Positions 10,611 to 21,553 of a stretch of DNA of 64,000 nucleotides are shown here, piece after piece; position 1 is the first letter of the stretch; every line of letters starts with the position of its first letter. The notes under the pieces are model-generated. The model was not told the DNA's origin and made no database searches. It was given only the letters and a program-made list of their open reading frames with translations. The position numbers and the translations under genes were made by a program. This stretch comes from Adiantum capillus-veneris (taxonomy: Eukaryota > Streptophyta > Polypodiopsida > Polypodiales > Pteridaceae), in NCBI GenBank assembly GCA_014529385.2, contig CM043944.1:62646248-62710247 (forward strand), written 5' to 3'.

Positions 10611-11520
10611 AATGAGTTGCCACGATGGGTGTTTATAGCACAACTTTTAGGCACTAACATAATGTCAATACTCATGGAATCGACTCTATGGGGCACGGAG
10701 ACTCATTGAGGGTGTCAACCTCAAGAAGTAAATCTACAAAATAACACTATCTCTAGCACATGAAAATCTATTGCTCTCACACCTAGAAATCCACCTATGT
10801 CCTATGTCACTGCACTAAATCATCAACGTGTTTTGGCACTCAAGTGGAATTCAAATGCTACACAACTTTAGGATGATGTCCATAACACTTAGGGACACTA
10901 ACCTACTGAGTTTGGCCCCATTCTAAGGAGGCACCAAAATCACAATTTGTCATGATTAAGGTCCTAGAAATTGTAATAGAACATACCAAAAAGATGACCC
11001 TAGGGTCTAGGAGCACTCTCCTATGATCAAAATGTAAAAAAACAATCATTAACGCACTCAAATCAGTAGATTTAGTCTACAAACGTGTAGCTACAAATCA
11101 CAGTGGAATTGACAATGAATGCACTTTAATGAAAGAGCATTGAACAAGACACAATGCAAGTTTTAGAACTGAAATTTCATTACGAGTGCTCAAGATATGA
11201 TGATTACAAGTTACAGCAGATAAGTCACTCTCAGTCCTATGCTCCAAACTCAAAAACCTAATAATGAAAAAGATCCATTTCCCACTTTACAAAATAGGAT
11301 TTATACCTAGGGCTCTCTTGGCCAATGACTAACCTTACAAGACGTGGACTCCCTTGTGGATTTTACAAATTAGTTTTCTCTGAGCTTGCCTGTCTATAAT
11401 CAGAGACTACAAATAATTACAAGGATTTTTGGAAAATTAATGAAGATTTATGAAAGTTTTTAGGGCTCATGTAAGAAGGGGTTGACTCAAAGGGCGCCCG
11501 TCTGGCTTGACCACCAAACA
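10611..11520 (-). repeat. LTR-like module 1 (minus orientation)
   Basis: Homologous to 12579-13467. On the minus strand it begins TGTTTGGTGG directly after a purine tract (AGGAAGGGGGGAA) and ends near CTCA. Shared landmarks include the block around TCGCCACGACGG/TTGCCACGATGG and the sequence AATTACAAGG. Divergence from module 2 is large, roughly a quarter by eye, so they are different subfamilies or very old. No protein is encoded. Confidence 0.55.
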
Positions 11521-11876
11521 TTCCCCCCTTCCTAGTCTTTGCACGCCCTCATGCAAATTGTCTTTGTCTACGTGTTTTGGAAATCGTTGTACAGAAATGA
11601 TGTAGCTTTTCTTAATAGTCTAGTGCTTGCTTCTCAAGTGTTACATGTATGATTGAGCAGCTTGAAGATTTATGAAATTTTTTAGGGCTCATGTAAGAAG
11701 GGGTTGACTCAAAGGGCGCGCGTCTCGCTTGACCGCCAAACATTCCCCCCTTCCTAGTCTTTGCACGCCCTCGTGCAAATTGTCTTTGTCTACGTGTTTT
11801 GGAAACCGTTGTACAGAAATGATGTAGCTTTTCTTAATAGTCTAGTGCTTGCTTCTCAAGTGTATGATTGAGTAGC
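11441..11876 (-). repeat. About 222-bp tandem duplication across PPT and LTR start
   Basis: The block containing TAGGGCTCATGTAAGAAGG at 11461 recurs at 11683, a period of 222 bp with few changes. Each unit contains the polypurine tract and the first about 60 bp of the LTR-like module, so the LTR start exists twice (at 11520 and 11742 on the minus strand). Confidence 0.8.
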
Positions 11877-12578
11877 TTGAAATTTTCATTCTTGGCTTCA
11901 ATTTCCACCTTTGGTTTCAGCTCCCTCAAAGGGTGTTACTCAATGTACTCTGATAGAAAACATGGAAAGCATATAGATTTTTCCTCACGGGGTTGAAGAT
12001 AGATGAGTCAGTTTTAAAAAACCTATTCATGAATGCCTCTTCTCAAATGCTTGCATGTAATGAGAGAGTAGAAACATGAGATGGATATACAACCCCATGA
12101 TGATGTTTCTACTTAAAATCTTTGTTTCTAGGTTCTAGCATAGCCTCTGCTACCTTCCAGGAATACTTGCCATGGATGCTCTGCTGTCCCTATGTCCTCA
12201 AATGCTATAATACAAGTGATGGTCATCTTTGAAATCTTCCTTAGCATGTGGTAGGTTAGGTCAGGGACATCCTTCATTTGATTGACAACTCCTTGTAGAG
12301 TGATGATCATATACTCTGTGAGGGAGAAATTTGTTCATTGGCTTGGTTAGCATGGGGTAGTTCAACAATGCGGACCTTTTATGTTGCCATGTGTAGAACC
12401 TTCGGTTGATAGGACAATATGGTGGTTCGATCTTGAGATGCTCGGAACATTTTTGTAGTAAGTCTTATCTATTGGGTGCTTCTCAAACCACTTCCTTCTC
12501 CAAAGGGCTTGGTTGTTGTTGATCGTATGAACTTGATTCATTGTTACAAAGACATCCTTGGAATCCCCCTTATTATGG
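11877..12578 (-). other. Non-coding internal/3' region between LTR-like modules
   Basis: Partly similar to 13560-14300 (shared CCATGGATGCTCTG, GGGTAGTTCA and GATCCTGAGATG/GATCTTGAGATG blocks). This suggests the 3' untranslated part of the same element type. No coding signal. Confidence 0.45.
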
Positions 12579-13467
12579 TGTTAGCGGGTCGCCACGACGG
12601 ACGTCTGTAGCATAGCTCTTTTGTACTAACATAATATCAATATGCAAGGAAGCGAATCGGGGTGGGGCACAAAGACTTAATGAGAGTATCAATCTCACCA
12701 AAGTGAACTCAATGACTACTCCTTCTTACAACAAAAGCAAATCAACCACTTCCTAGTCAGAAAATCAGTATGTGTCCATTCTCAACACTCAATGTAATCA
12801 CGCCTTTTTCGTATCCAAACGAATCCTGAATGTCACAAAACTTAAGGAGAGGTGTCACAACACTTATGGTCTCAATACTACCAAGTTCTGTCACCATTTG
12901 GGAAGGTACATAAATTGCGACCCATCACAAAAAATGTGCAGAAAAACTGAAACAGAAGTACTTGGAAAGATCTACCTTAAGCATAGAAATACTTATCCAT
13001 GGTCAAAACATAAAAAAAAACTATTTTAACTCTCAAATCAATGCATTTAACTCACAAATGGTACGTCGCAAACCACAGCAGAATTGGAAATGATTACACT
13101 TAGATTGTAGAGCAAGAGGCAAGGAACGCAATGTGCTATTCGGAATAGAATTCTGATTACCCATTCAAGAGAAAAGATGATTACAAGTTGTAGTCACAAG
13201 AAGCCTCCACAGTGCACGTTTTCCTCTTTCAGCTAATGATCATTTTCTATTCAAAACTAAGGGTTTTGACTTTAAAAGTTAGGGGGCTTTCCCATGGCCA
13301 TCCGGCCTCTTACAAGGGGTAGACTCTGAGAAAAAAAAAAGGGTATGGTCTAATCTCATCATGATTAAAACTCATCTTAGGCTAAATTACAAGGTTTTTT
13401 CCAAAGAAATAGAGTGTCCACCGGGTTTGGTGTGCATACGCCTGTATGCGCCCGTATCCACCAAACA
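12579..13467 (-). repeat. LTR-like module 2 (minus orientation)
   Basis: Homologue of module 1. On the minus strand it starts TGTTTGGTGG after the purine tract AGGAAGGGAGGAA (13468-13480) and ends in CTAACA at 12579. I see no TGG-type primer site next to its end, so it may serve only as the 3' LTR of the coiled-coil element at 14.3-17 kb. Confidence 0.5.
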
Positions 13468-14318
13468 TTCCTCCCTTCCTATTCATAGCACGCCCTCGTG
13501 CAAGCTGTCTTTGAGGGAGTTCACTTTAGTGCCTTCTTTCGAGCATTGTAGTGAGATTTCTGAACTTCTAGGCTCTGGCTTCGATCTGGACTTTAGTTGC
13601 CAACTCTCTGAAGGGATTATTGCTAATTGTACTTTGGTAGGCGATGTGGTGGGTTGGCAGATCTTTCATCATTGGATTGAATATGGAAGAGTCCACTTCA
13701 AAGAAACCTTTCATGAAAGCTTCTTCCAAGGTCTGCATGTAGTGAGATGGCAAAAACATGACTCTTGCATATAATCCCATGATAGCATTTCTGCTGGGGA
13801 ATTCGGTCTCCATATTCCAGCAAATGCCCCACGTCCCCTAGACAAAAACCTTCCATGGATGCTCTGTTGCTTCAATGTCTGTGAAAGCTGTAATGCACGT
13901 GATGAGCATTTTGGAAATGTTTACTAGCATCTACTGACAAGCGAGGTTTGGGATCTCTTTCATCATATTGATTACTCCTTTCAGAGTTTGCACCATGTAA
14001 TGCTCTGATGGGGGGTTGTTATTGAGAGGCTTGGTAATTACCGGGTAGTTCAGCACTGCTAGTCTTTTGCTTTGTCAACTGTAAAAACTATCCCAGGATC
14101 GCCATCTATTGATGGGATAGTAAGTGGGGTCGATCCTGAGATGTTGGGGTCGTTCCTGTAATAAGTTTCGTCAGTTGGTCTCACTGATCAAACCATTTTT
14201 GTCTCCCGAGAGGTTGATTGTCGAGAATGGTTTCAATCTAAAGGGCTATAATTGGAACCTCTCTGTAGTCCCCTCTGCTGTTTGGTTCAATTTTTGGGAG
14301 CATCTTTTGCTGCCATAA

Positions 14319-17040
14319 TCAAACTTCCTGCCGCATCGATGGTAGTGCGATCATTTCGTGCCCATGATTTTTTGCAACCTCATCTAGAGTGATCATGAGG
14401 AGGGCAGCTAATTCTAGCACTTTTAGTTCATATTGCTTATATGCCTTGTGTGAAGGGTCTTTGCCTTCTAAGATCCAGCACTGAATTTCATCTTTTTCCG
14501 ACTCCGAGGTCGATGTCGTGGCTGGATCTGCAGATTCTTGCGTGCCTTTTCCAGTGCTCATAGTGGGCATTTATATTTGATGAGTTTTGAACGCAGATTG
14601 TTCGAATCCTTCACCCTACTCAAATTCTCCAGGTCCCTGCTAATGCTTTGTTTGATTTTCTTTCAGAGCCTCTACTTCCTTCGTTGCCTCAGCCAGTTGC
14701 TTTTTTAAGTCTTCAATTTCCTCATCCTTGGCCTGTTGTAGGGCCCTATGACCTGCTGTCATGATCTGTCTATCATATTTTTCTTGTTTTAGGGCCTCCT
14801 TTAACTCTTTGATTTCCTGGCTCAAGGAAGTAGAGCTTGTAGTCATAGTCGAAGAGGAGGGTGTCTCTTGTATGGCCAGGATCTGCGTGAGAGACTTGCT
14901 AACCACTACATATGACCCTTGTAGCTTCTCATTCTATTCCTTTTCTCTGGTTAGCTCCTGCTCTAGGCGTTGCTGTTCGATCTATAGTGCGGAGTTTGCC
15001 TCATTGAATTGTTGCACTTCTTTATAATAGTAAGTTTCATTTTTGCGTTCTCTCTGCAACTCTGATTGCGCCTGGACTTGTGCGTTCTTTAGTGCCTCTA
15101 TTTGTTGCTTCAAGTGCCAAAATTCCGTTGCTACTCTAGATACCTCCTTTTTGTTATCTTCTAACTCTAGATCCTTGAGGTTGTAAAGAGCTCTTTGACA
15201 TTGGAATTGCAGTTTGATCTGCTCTAGGTGACCGTCAATGTCAAATGAGCTAACTATATCCGCTCCTTCTTTTATGGCCGCTTGTGTGCTTTGCGTTCTT
15301 GTCCCATGCTGGTCCTTTCGGATCTAGTCTGATTGCTCAGCCACATCAGCTTGTTTTTACTTTTGTTTCAAACCCTCTATTGCATCAGAGGTTGTGACAG
15401 GCTTTGTCTGTGATTCTGTTTGTTGATCCAACCGCTGTTCTGTCTGATTTTCTTCCACCCTTTGCTCGGACTGTCTTGCACTTTCTTCTTTCTCTTGTTC
15501 TGACCTCTCTAAAATTGTGTCAGCATCCTTGGGAGAACCGAGGTCTGGATCTTGTTGTTCCTATGTGTCGTGTTGTCCCTCTCCTTACGAGAGACTTTTC
15601 TCCTTTTTACTCTTGTCAAATTCGTCAGACGATTCTAGATCATTCGATGAGTTGCTTCTTTGATTCTTCTTGCTACCTCTGCTCCATCTTTCTCTTGAGC
15701 TCATTGTGAATTCGTTGCCGCATGACGCTAGCAATTTCCCGTTTCTCTTCAGCTTCCTTCCTCTTTTGTTGCTTGATCCTTTCCAAGGCCGTTGTTTGTC
15801 TACATATCAGCAGCGCATTCTCGACTTCATCGTCTTCTTTCTCGTCATCCGCTTCTGTTTCTTGGGTTTGTTGTTGTTCTTTCTTTTGTTGGCGGAGCTT
15901 TTCCCTTAATGCCTAAGCCTCTTCCATTGTCCTCCTGGCATGAATTATGGGGATAGCTTCTGCCAAATGTGTAGCCTTTTTCTTTAACCGAGTATATCCC
16001 AGGGTGTAAGGGCTATCCTTCTCTTCCTCTAAAGACTAGTACTCAGAAGGAATATCTCGTGAGTGGGATCCCTCGTCCTAGCTACTCTGAGCATCTGAGT
16101 CTGTTTTCTCACTATCAAAATCCCTTAATGGTGCACTTTGCCTAGTTTGTTTGACTCCAGGATTCGGCCTTGTAGAAGGTCCTGCCACACTCGTCTCACA
16201 GCTCTTTTGGACCCCTGTGGATTAGGTCTATTTGCGCTTGGGCAGGTGGTAGATTGTTGATCATGCCCAATGCTTGATAGGCTATTCGTGTGAGCATGGG
16301 TCCTCCGTTCATGTAAGCTTTACGTCTTTGAATGCCCTTTAGGTTTTCTTCCACAATCGTGTCAAGAAGGTAGTCGCCAAAGTCGCCAACTGACCACCCT
16401 ACCTTCAGCCAAACCCATCGCCATCACCATTGCCATATGCAACAACGGTTCAGTGTATCTAGGCAAATTCTACACCTTGAAATGTTGTGATATAAGACAC
16501 AATGGCAGTTCCGTTTCTGAGTAGATCAGGTCTTGATATGTCAGCTTGTGACCGCGATGCTTCAGAAAGGCTTTATCATTGTCGATTGCCTTCGTTTTTG
16601 GCAAGAGATTCTGCGTCCCCTGCGGCGGATGGAGGGCTTCATTGATGATTTCAAGTATAATTTTTACCTTAACAATTGCCCCATCCTTGTCTGTCAGAGT
16701 TGCTTCCCCATTGTACTGAATTGTACTTATGAGCTCGTGAGCTCATAAATCATCTAAAATCTGTTCCCCAAGGAGGCAGTCTTAAGAAATTGTCGAGTTG
16801 TAGGCACATGAACCCTGCTTGCACTTCTAGTTTCTAGTGCAAAGTCCACATTTCCTGGGGAAAGATGGTGGTCTTTACAATTTCTCCGTCTGCGGCTTGG
16901 AACCTTCCGATGAAAATGTTTGCCGGAATTGCTTCAAGTACTTGTTCGGTGAGGTGCGCTTTCTCATTTGATGAGATATCGGTTATCTCATAGGGTGCCA
17001 CAGTCCACTCCCTCTGTGCTTTCCTTTGAGGCATCCTGTT
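14319..17040 (-). pseudogene. Coiled-coil gag-like protein of an LTR element, degenerate
   Basis: Reading from 17040 downward: MPQRKAQREWTVAPYEIT (16834-17040), then after a stop and a frame change a clean stretch (about 16470-16720) with KVKIILEIINEALHPPQG and HKLTYQDLIYSETELPLCLI. After one more stop comes NLPRYTEPLLHMAMVMAMGL (to about 16360). From 15.9 to 14.6 kb the minus strand encodes long heptad-rich segments (for example ALERIKQQKRKEAEEKREIA near 15780, and IKELKEALKQEKYDRQI at 14640-14906). The last piece is 14319-14570. The charge and heptad pattern indicate coiled coils. Position upstream of a polypurine tract and LTR-like module suggests a structural, gag-like protein. I do not recognise the family. 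It is broken by stops and frameshifts. Confidence 0.45.
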
Positions 17041-17052
17041 GCCAATTTGCAA

Positions 17053-18430
17053 GTGAAATCAGGTTTTAGCCATTGATCAAAATTGTCGGAAAATGTAAAC
17101 TTGACCATAAAATAAAAGAGTGAGCTTAACTCTGTCAAAACTACTCCAAATTTGACCAAATTTCACCAGTGCACCTAGGATTTCTATAGGCACGAAATTG
17201 TAATGTAACAGATAGATTTTTGCAAAAAGGAACATGGATCACGATCCATGTTGGCAAGCATTTGAAAATTCTAACTTTGGGAAGTTGCTCCTAGGCATAA
17301 GGGGATGCTACTGAGCAATTTTCTCTGGATTTAGAGCTTAAGGTACATGGATCGCGATCCATGTTGGGCAATATTTTGGAAATCTGATGATACCATATGG
17401 TAGGGTACATCTTGATTATGACTTGGTCCAAAAAGTTTGGGATTTGGAGCAATGGTTTGACACTTGGGCTAAATTTTAAAAATCCTGTACAGATTAGAGA
17501 TTTTGGCTTTTGGAAGTGGATTTTTGGGATTCAAATGGCTTGAAACTTCATGGCTTGGCTTTCTTGAGCATGCTGAATCAGATGGCATGGATTTTACTTA
17601 TTTTGGCCATAAAGGTACATGGATCGCGATCCATGTTGGGAAGCATTTGAATACAGTTCTTGTGCACATTGGTTCCTATAGGTTTTCCTAGTACGTTGGT
17701 GAAATTTTTTCAACTTTGGACATGTTTTTCCATAGTTTGCCTCATTTTTTAGTTTATAGCCATATTTTTTCCGTTTTGACAAAATCTGTTTCTGGCAACC
17801 ACTTTTGGAGTCATGTTTTGCCTGAAATCTCTCCTTGCTTTGATTTCTGATGATTGAGGTCTGTAATTCATAGCTTTGCTTGGTTCCTTGGCAATTTTCC
17901 CCAAACAATGAATTCTTTTGAGAAGGCAAACTGAATTCTACAATTTTCATCATTTTGCAAGTAAACTTTTGCTTGGTTTTGATTCCATCACCATTCTTAG
18001 GTTACATTTGCTTGTTGATAGGCTTCGAGGAGAGTTTGAAGTTTCCCAAATTACTTTAGCAATAATTTTGACCAAAATACCATTTACAAACTGAAAGTAG
18101 CAATCCAGGTGGATTTGATGATCTGTAGAGAACTTTTTGTGATTATTTTGGAACCCCAGTACTATTTGTTCATTGTCCAGCTATAGTGAGCCACTTTTAT
18201 CCTGATTTTGCCAAAAAGGTACATGGATCAGGATCCATGTTGGGAAGCTTTTTGCAAAAACATTCATGGGGTTTTGTTCCTGAGCCTCTATTGTTGCTCT
18301 GTAGAAGTTTCCCTAATTTTAGGGTTTTGGGAACATGGATCGCGATCCATGTTCTAGCACCTTTTCCTACTGTTTTTAGCTTGGATGATTCTGCCAGGTA
18401 GTTGGGGTCTACTGATGAACTTTTTCTTCT
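17053..18430. repeat. Non-coding region with five copies of a 20-bp palindrome
   Basis: The sequence ACATGGATCGCGATCCATGT, a perfect palindrome, occurs at 17345-17364, 17617-17636 and 18333-18352. Near-perfect versions with central changes lie at 17232-17251 and 18221-18240. Flanks are partly shared: most copies are preceded by AAGGT or GGT, and several are followed by TGGGAAGC or TGGCAAGC. No coding potential is seen. It lies just upstream, in minus orientation, of the coiled-coil gene, so it may be its leader or LTR. Confidence 0.85.
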
Positions 18431-18641
18431 TTTTTATGGGTTTTCTCCTTGGCCATGTTAGTTTGCCGATTTTGTGACCTTGTACTGCTTCGATTTGTTG
18501 TTTTGGTATTGTTGATGCAGTATGGGTCACACACACATGCTCTTGCAAGGTTAATGATCATAACTCTCAAATTTGGTGTAGTGAGATCCACTGAGGTGGT
18601 CGCAGCAGGAAGAAGCAATTCCAAAAACTATATGCTCCTGT

Positions 18642-18643
<2 letters not shown>

Positions 18644-18712
<69 letters not shown>
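18644..18712 (+). repeat. (TC)n-(TG)n compound microsatellite
   Basis: TC dinucleotides to about 18697, then TG dinucleotides to 18712. The surrounding 18.4-19.3 kb holds no recognisable gene. It is probably the 3' LTR of the element read from 28.5 to 19.6 kb. Confidence 0.9.
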
Positions 18713-19309
18713 AATGCAAATGAGCTTTTGTTGCCCTTTTTTGACTATATGATCCCAGTCTACCCAGAATGCCCCATTTATACTTACCTTCATTGCTCAT
18801 ATCTTGTTGGGCACATCACCTGCGGTTCGAACCGTTCATCATTCTGACACTCGCTTTACAAATGGCGTTCGATCTACAGTTTTGATCCTTCAGAAGTTGA
18901 CTCAAAATTCATCTTATGTTGAATTTTTCTATATCTTCCATGTTTGAATTCCTTGCTTTGAAGTTTCGGTATTTTCTTTCAAAAGTCGATTCTGACTTTC
19001 TTGGCTCTACTTATCAATTTTTTGTAGATTTCCTGTCATTTTTTTCTTTTTTTGTAAAAGAAAATTATTTACAATGATTATTAGTCGGCCAAAAATTAGC
19101 CAAAATTAGTGTCACCTCCCTTATATAAGTTGTATACTCTTATTCTAGTATTAGATCATGACTTTATGGCTCATGATTATGCCAACTAAGAGTCTGTCCG
19201 GCTCTGAAAAACTTGTGTTTTTTAAGGAAATGGGAAATAAGAAAAACAAAAAGAAAAGAAAAGAAGTAGGATGATAATAATGGTATATACAAGTGATAAT
19301 CCAACCGCA

Positions 19310-19322
19310 TTCCCCCCTTCCT
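19310..19322 (-). promoter_or_regulatory. Polypurine tract and 3' LTR start (minus)
   Basis: On the minus strand AGGAAGGGGGGAA is followed at once by TGCGG, the usual PPT-LTR junction, about 320 bp after the last reading frame of the 19.6-28.5 kb element. The same tract precedes LTR-like module 1 at 11.5 kb. I could not find the matching 5' LTR. Confidence 0.6.
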
Positions 19323-19819
19323 AAAGTGAGTCGTCCGCAACGAGCATGTGTCAGAGTGCATGAGAATAAAGCATGTGTCTGTGCATAGCCGTATGGTGTG
19401 ACTCTATGATGCTCATGGAGGATATGCATGGGAAAACAAATTGATGTTCAAGAGATAGATGTTGAACAATATGTTCAGGGGCTGTGGGTGCAAAAGTTTT
19501 GATGTTGTCGATGGGGTGGGTTGTTGGCATTTTTTGGGTTGCCATCAAAATTTCTTAGGTATGGATCCACTAGAAGAGGCATCGTGAAGGCGATGTTGTT
19601 CTGGTTTCCATGCCTATTTGAGTGTGGTTTGATGTCAAAGAGAGTGGTCCATCGGTTTAGGCCGTTTGACAACAGCGATGGGCAATTCATGATGGTTTAA
19701 TTTTTTTGTAGGCAATGTAGGTTTACGTGTATTGATTTGGCGTTTAGGTATCCACAATTGACTAGGCTTGGTTTCCATGATTGATTTCTTAATCCATATT
19801 TTTGTGACCATGGTGGTGG

Positions 19820-20249
19820 ATGGTCACTGAGCTGCCGCATGTGGCGAAGGTAGAGGTTCCCATTCATAGTCCGTTTGTACAAATGGTGTGGCTAAAGATT
19901 GGCCCTCATGTTCGATGCGTAAAGTGTTGTCCTTCTAGTTTCGTGTGGCCTGATAAGTGCGCATCCATGGCACTCCCAGAATAACTGCTTCGTTCAGATG
20001 ATGATCTTCAACCACATGAAATTGATGTGGATAAACTGTTCCATCAATGTTTATTGGCAAACTTACATGGCCTAGATTGTCCATAGTACCTCGGTTTGCG
20101 ACCTTGAACCCCATAGTGTTGGGCATTAGAGGTTCCTGTGTGATTTTTCTGAAAGTGGAGTAGTTAACCACATTAGCCCTGGCCCCTGTGTCCACTAACA
20201 CTCTTTCGGTGGTGCCGTCGACAAGTTGTAACTGAATGCGTAGATCCAT
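19820..20249 (-). pseudogene. Second retropepsin-like domain, in frame behind integrase
   Basis: The segment starts MDLRIQLQLVDGTTERVLVD and has the active site VLVDTGARANVVN (Asp at 20190-20192). It includes the flap-like MDNLGHVSLPI and ends with the hydrophobic AVILGVPWMRTYQ, the second conserved retropepsin strand. After a TAG at 19935 the same frame goes on (NTLRIEHEGQS) to a TGA at 19824. Upstream, the frame is continuous with the integrase C-terminus apart from TAG codons at 20376 and 20298. A protease here is unexpected because one already lies upstream of RT. It could process the polyprotein or be a captured domain. Confidence 0.75.
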
Positions 20250-20375
20250 CCCTCCTAACCATGTAGTCGCCGTTTGTATGGATGCTATTAGAGCATCCTA
20301 AATAGCCACGGCGTGTTGTTGTTTCCTCTGGAAGTTTGCCTGTTCCCTGCGTTTCAATATTCTGAGTTTGGACTC

Positions 20376-21553
20376 CTATTGTGCTTGTTCCCGAATGTCT
20401 TGTGCTTGACATCTGTGTTGAGCTTTTGCATGGAGTGTTGCAAGTTCGTCTGGTGTCAGCGGAAGAAGATATTTCTTTAACCTGCAACCACTCGTCCAAT
20501 TAGGCATATCCTCTCCTGCCAATGTTGCAAGTATTATGGCGCCACTTTGCGACATATCATGGATCACAAAAGGCCCCATTCCTTGCTTTTTGAGTTTTTT
20601 GGAGTGTTGTTTCAGGGTGTACATGAGAACGTAATCCCCTTTTTGAAACTCCTTACCAATCACGTTTTGATCATAAAAAGCTTTCATTTTCTTTTTCTAA
20701 GCATATATATGCTAGCTATCGATTTAAGTCTAGTTTCATCTAATTGTTCTAGGGTGTCTAGTCTCTTTGATAGTTCATGGCCTGTCCATCCTAATTACGT
20801 TGCCACTCTGAGGGATTTGACTAGGAATTCCAATGGTAGCATCGCATTAATTCCGAATACCAGGTTAAAGGGAGTCGTTCCAATGGAGGTTTTAAAAGCT
20901 ACACGGTAAGCCCATAAGGCGGTGTGTAACTTTTGATCCGAATCATTTCTTGAGTCACTGACTATTTTGGTGAGCACTGTACATAAGATTTTGTTGGTAC
21001 TCTCTGCCTGTCCGTTGGCTTGTGGATGATAGGGTATTGACTTTCGATGGACCACCATGAATTCGTCAAGGAGGGTCTCAATGACGTCGTTCACAAAGTG
21101 TGTTCCTCTATTGCTTACTATTTCGATTGGTAGTCCATACCACGTAAAGACGTTTTCAAAAAGGAACTGAGCTGTAGTCCTTGCATCATTTTTTTGGGTT
21201 GCTTTGGCTTCCACCCACTTCGTCATGTAATCTGTTGCTACGATGATGTATTGTGCGTGTGTCTTGTATTCTGGAGGGTTTATGGGACCAATGAAGTAAA
21301 TGCCCCATTTGGGAAAAGCATGTACTCCCATTTTTTACCTCAGTGGCATTTCATCTCTCCTCAGGGGCAGTTTTGTGCGTTGACATTCATCACATCGTTT
21401 GACATATGTGGTTGCATCCATGAACAGGGTCGGCCACCATATGCCTGAGTGTAGCACTAGCTTTACCATTTTATCAGCGGGGAGAAGTGTCCTCCGGGTT
21501 GTCCCGAGTGTGCTTGATCTAGGATGACATAATATATGATTTCTGTAGCACAC
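20376..21553 (-). pseudogene. Integrase: second H2C2, catalytic core, C-terminal domain
   Basis: 21335-21553 carries the second zinc module CDECQRTKLPL after WWPTLFMDATTYVKRC. The core at 20795-21331 contains GIYFIGPI, IVSNRGTHFVND and YHPQANGQAESTNK. The first catalytic Asp is Tyr and the second is Asn, while the Glu remains, so strand transfer would be lost. 20376-20687 holds the C-terminal domain (FQKGDYVLMY, GMGPFVIHDMS). It ends at a TAG (20376) that is most simply a mutated Gln codon, because the same frame continues into the second protease. Confidence 0.85.

Noticed and set aside
13361-13774. 137-codon plus-strand ORF
   Set aside because: It spans an LTR-like module and its purine tract, has no domain, and similarity between modules is at the DNA level.
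17232-18352. Restriction-like or bacterial operator sites
   Set aside because: Palindrome form alone does not support this in a plant repeat region; no partner gene is present.
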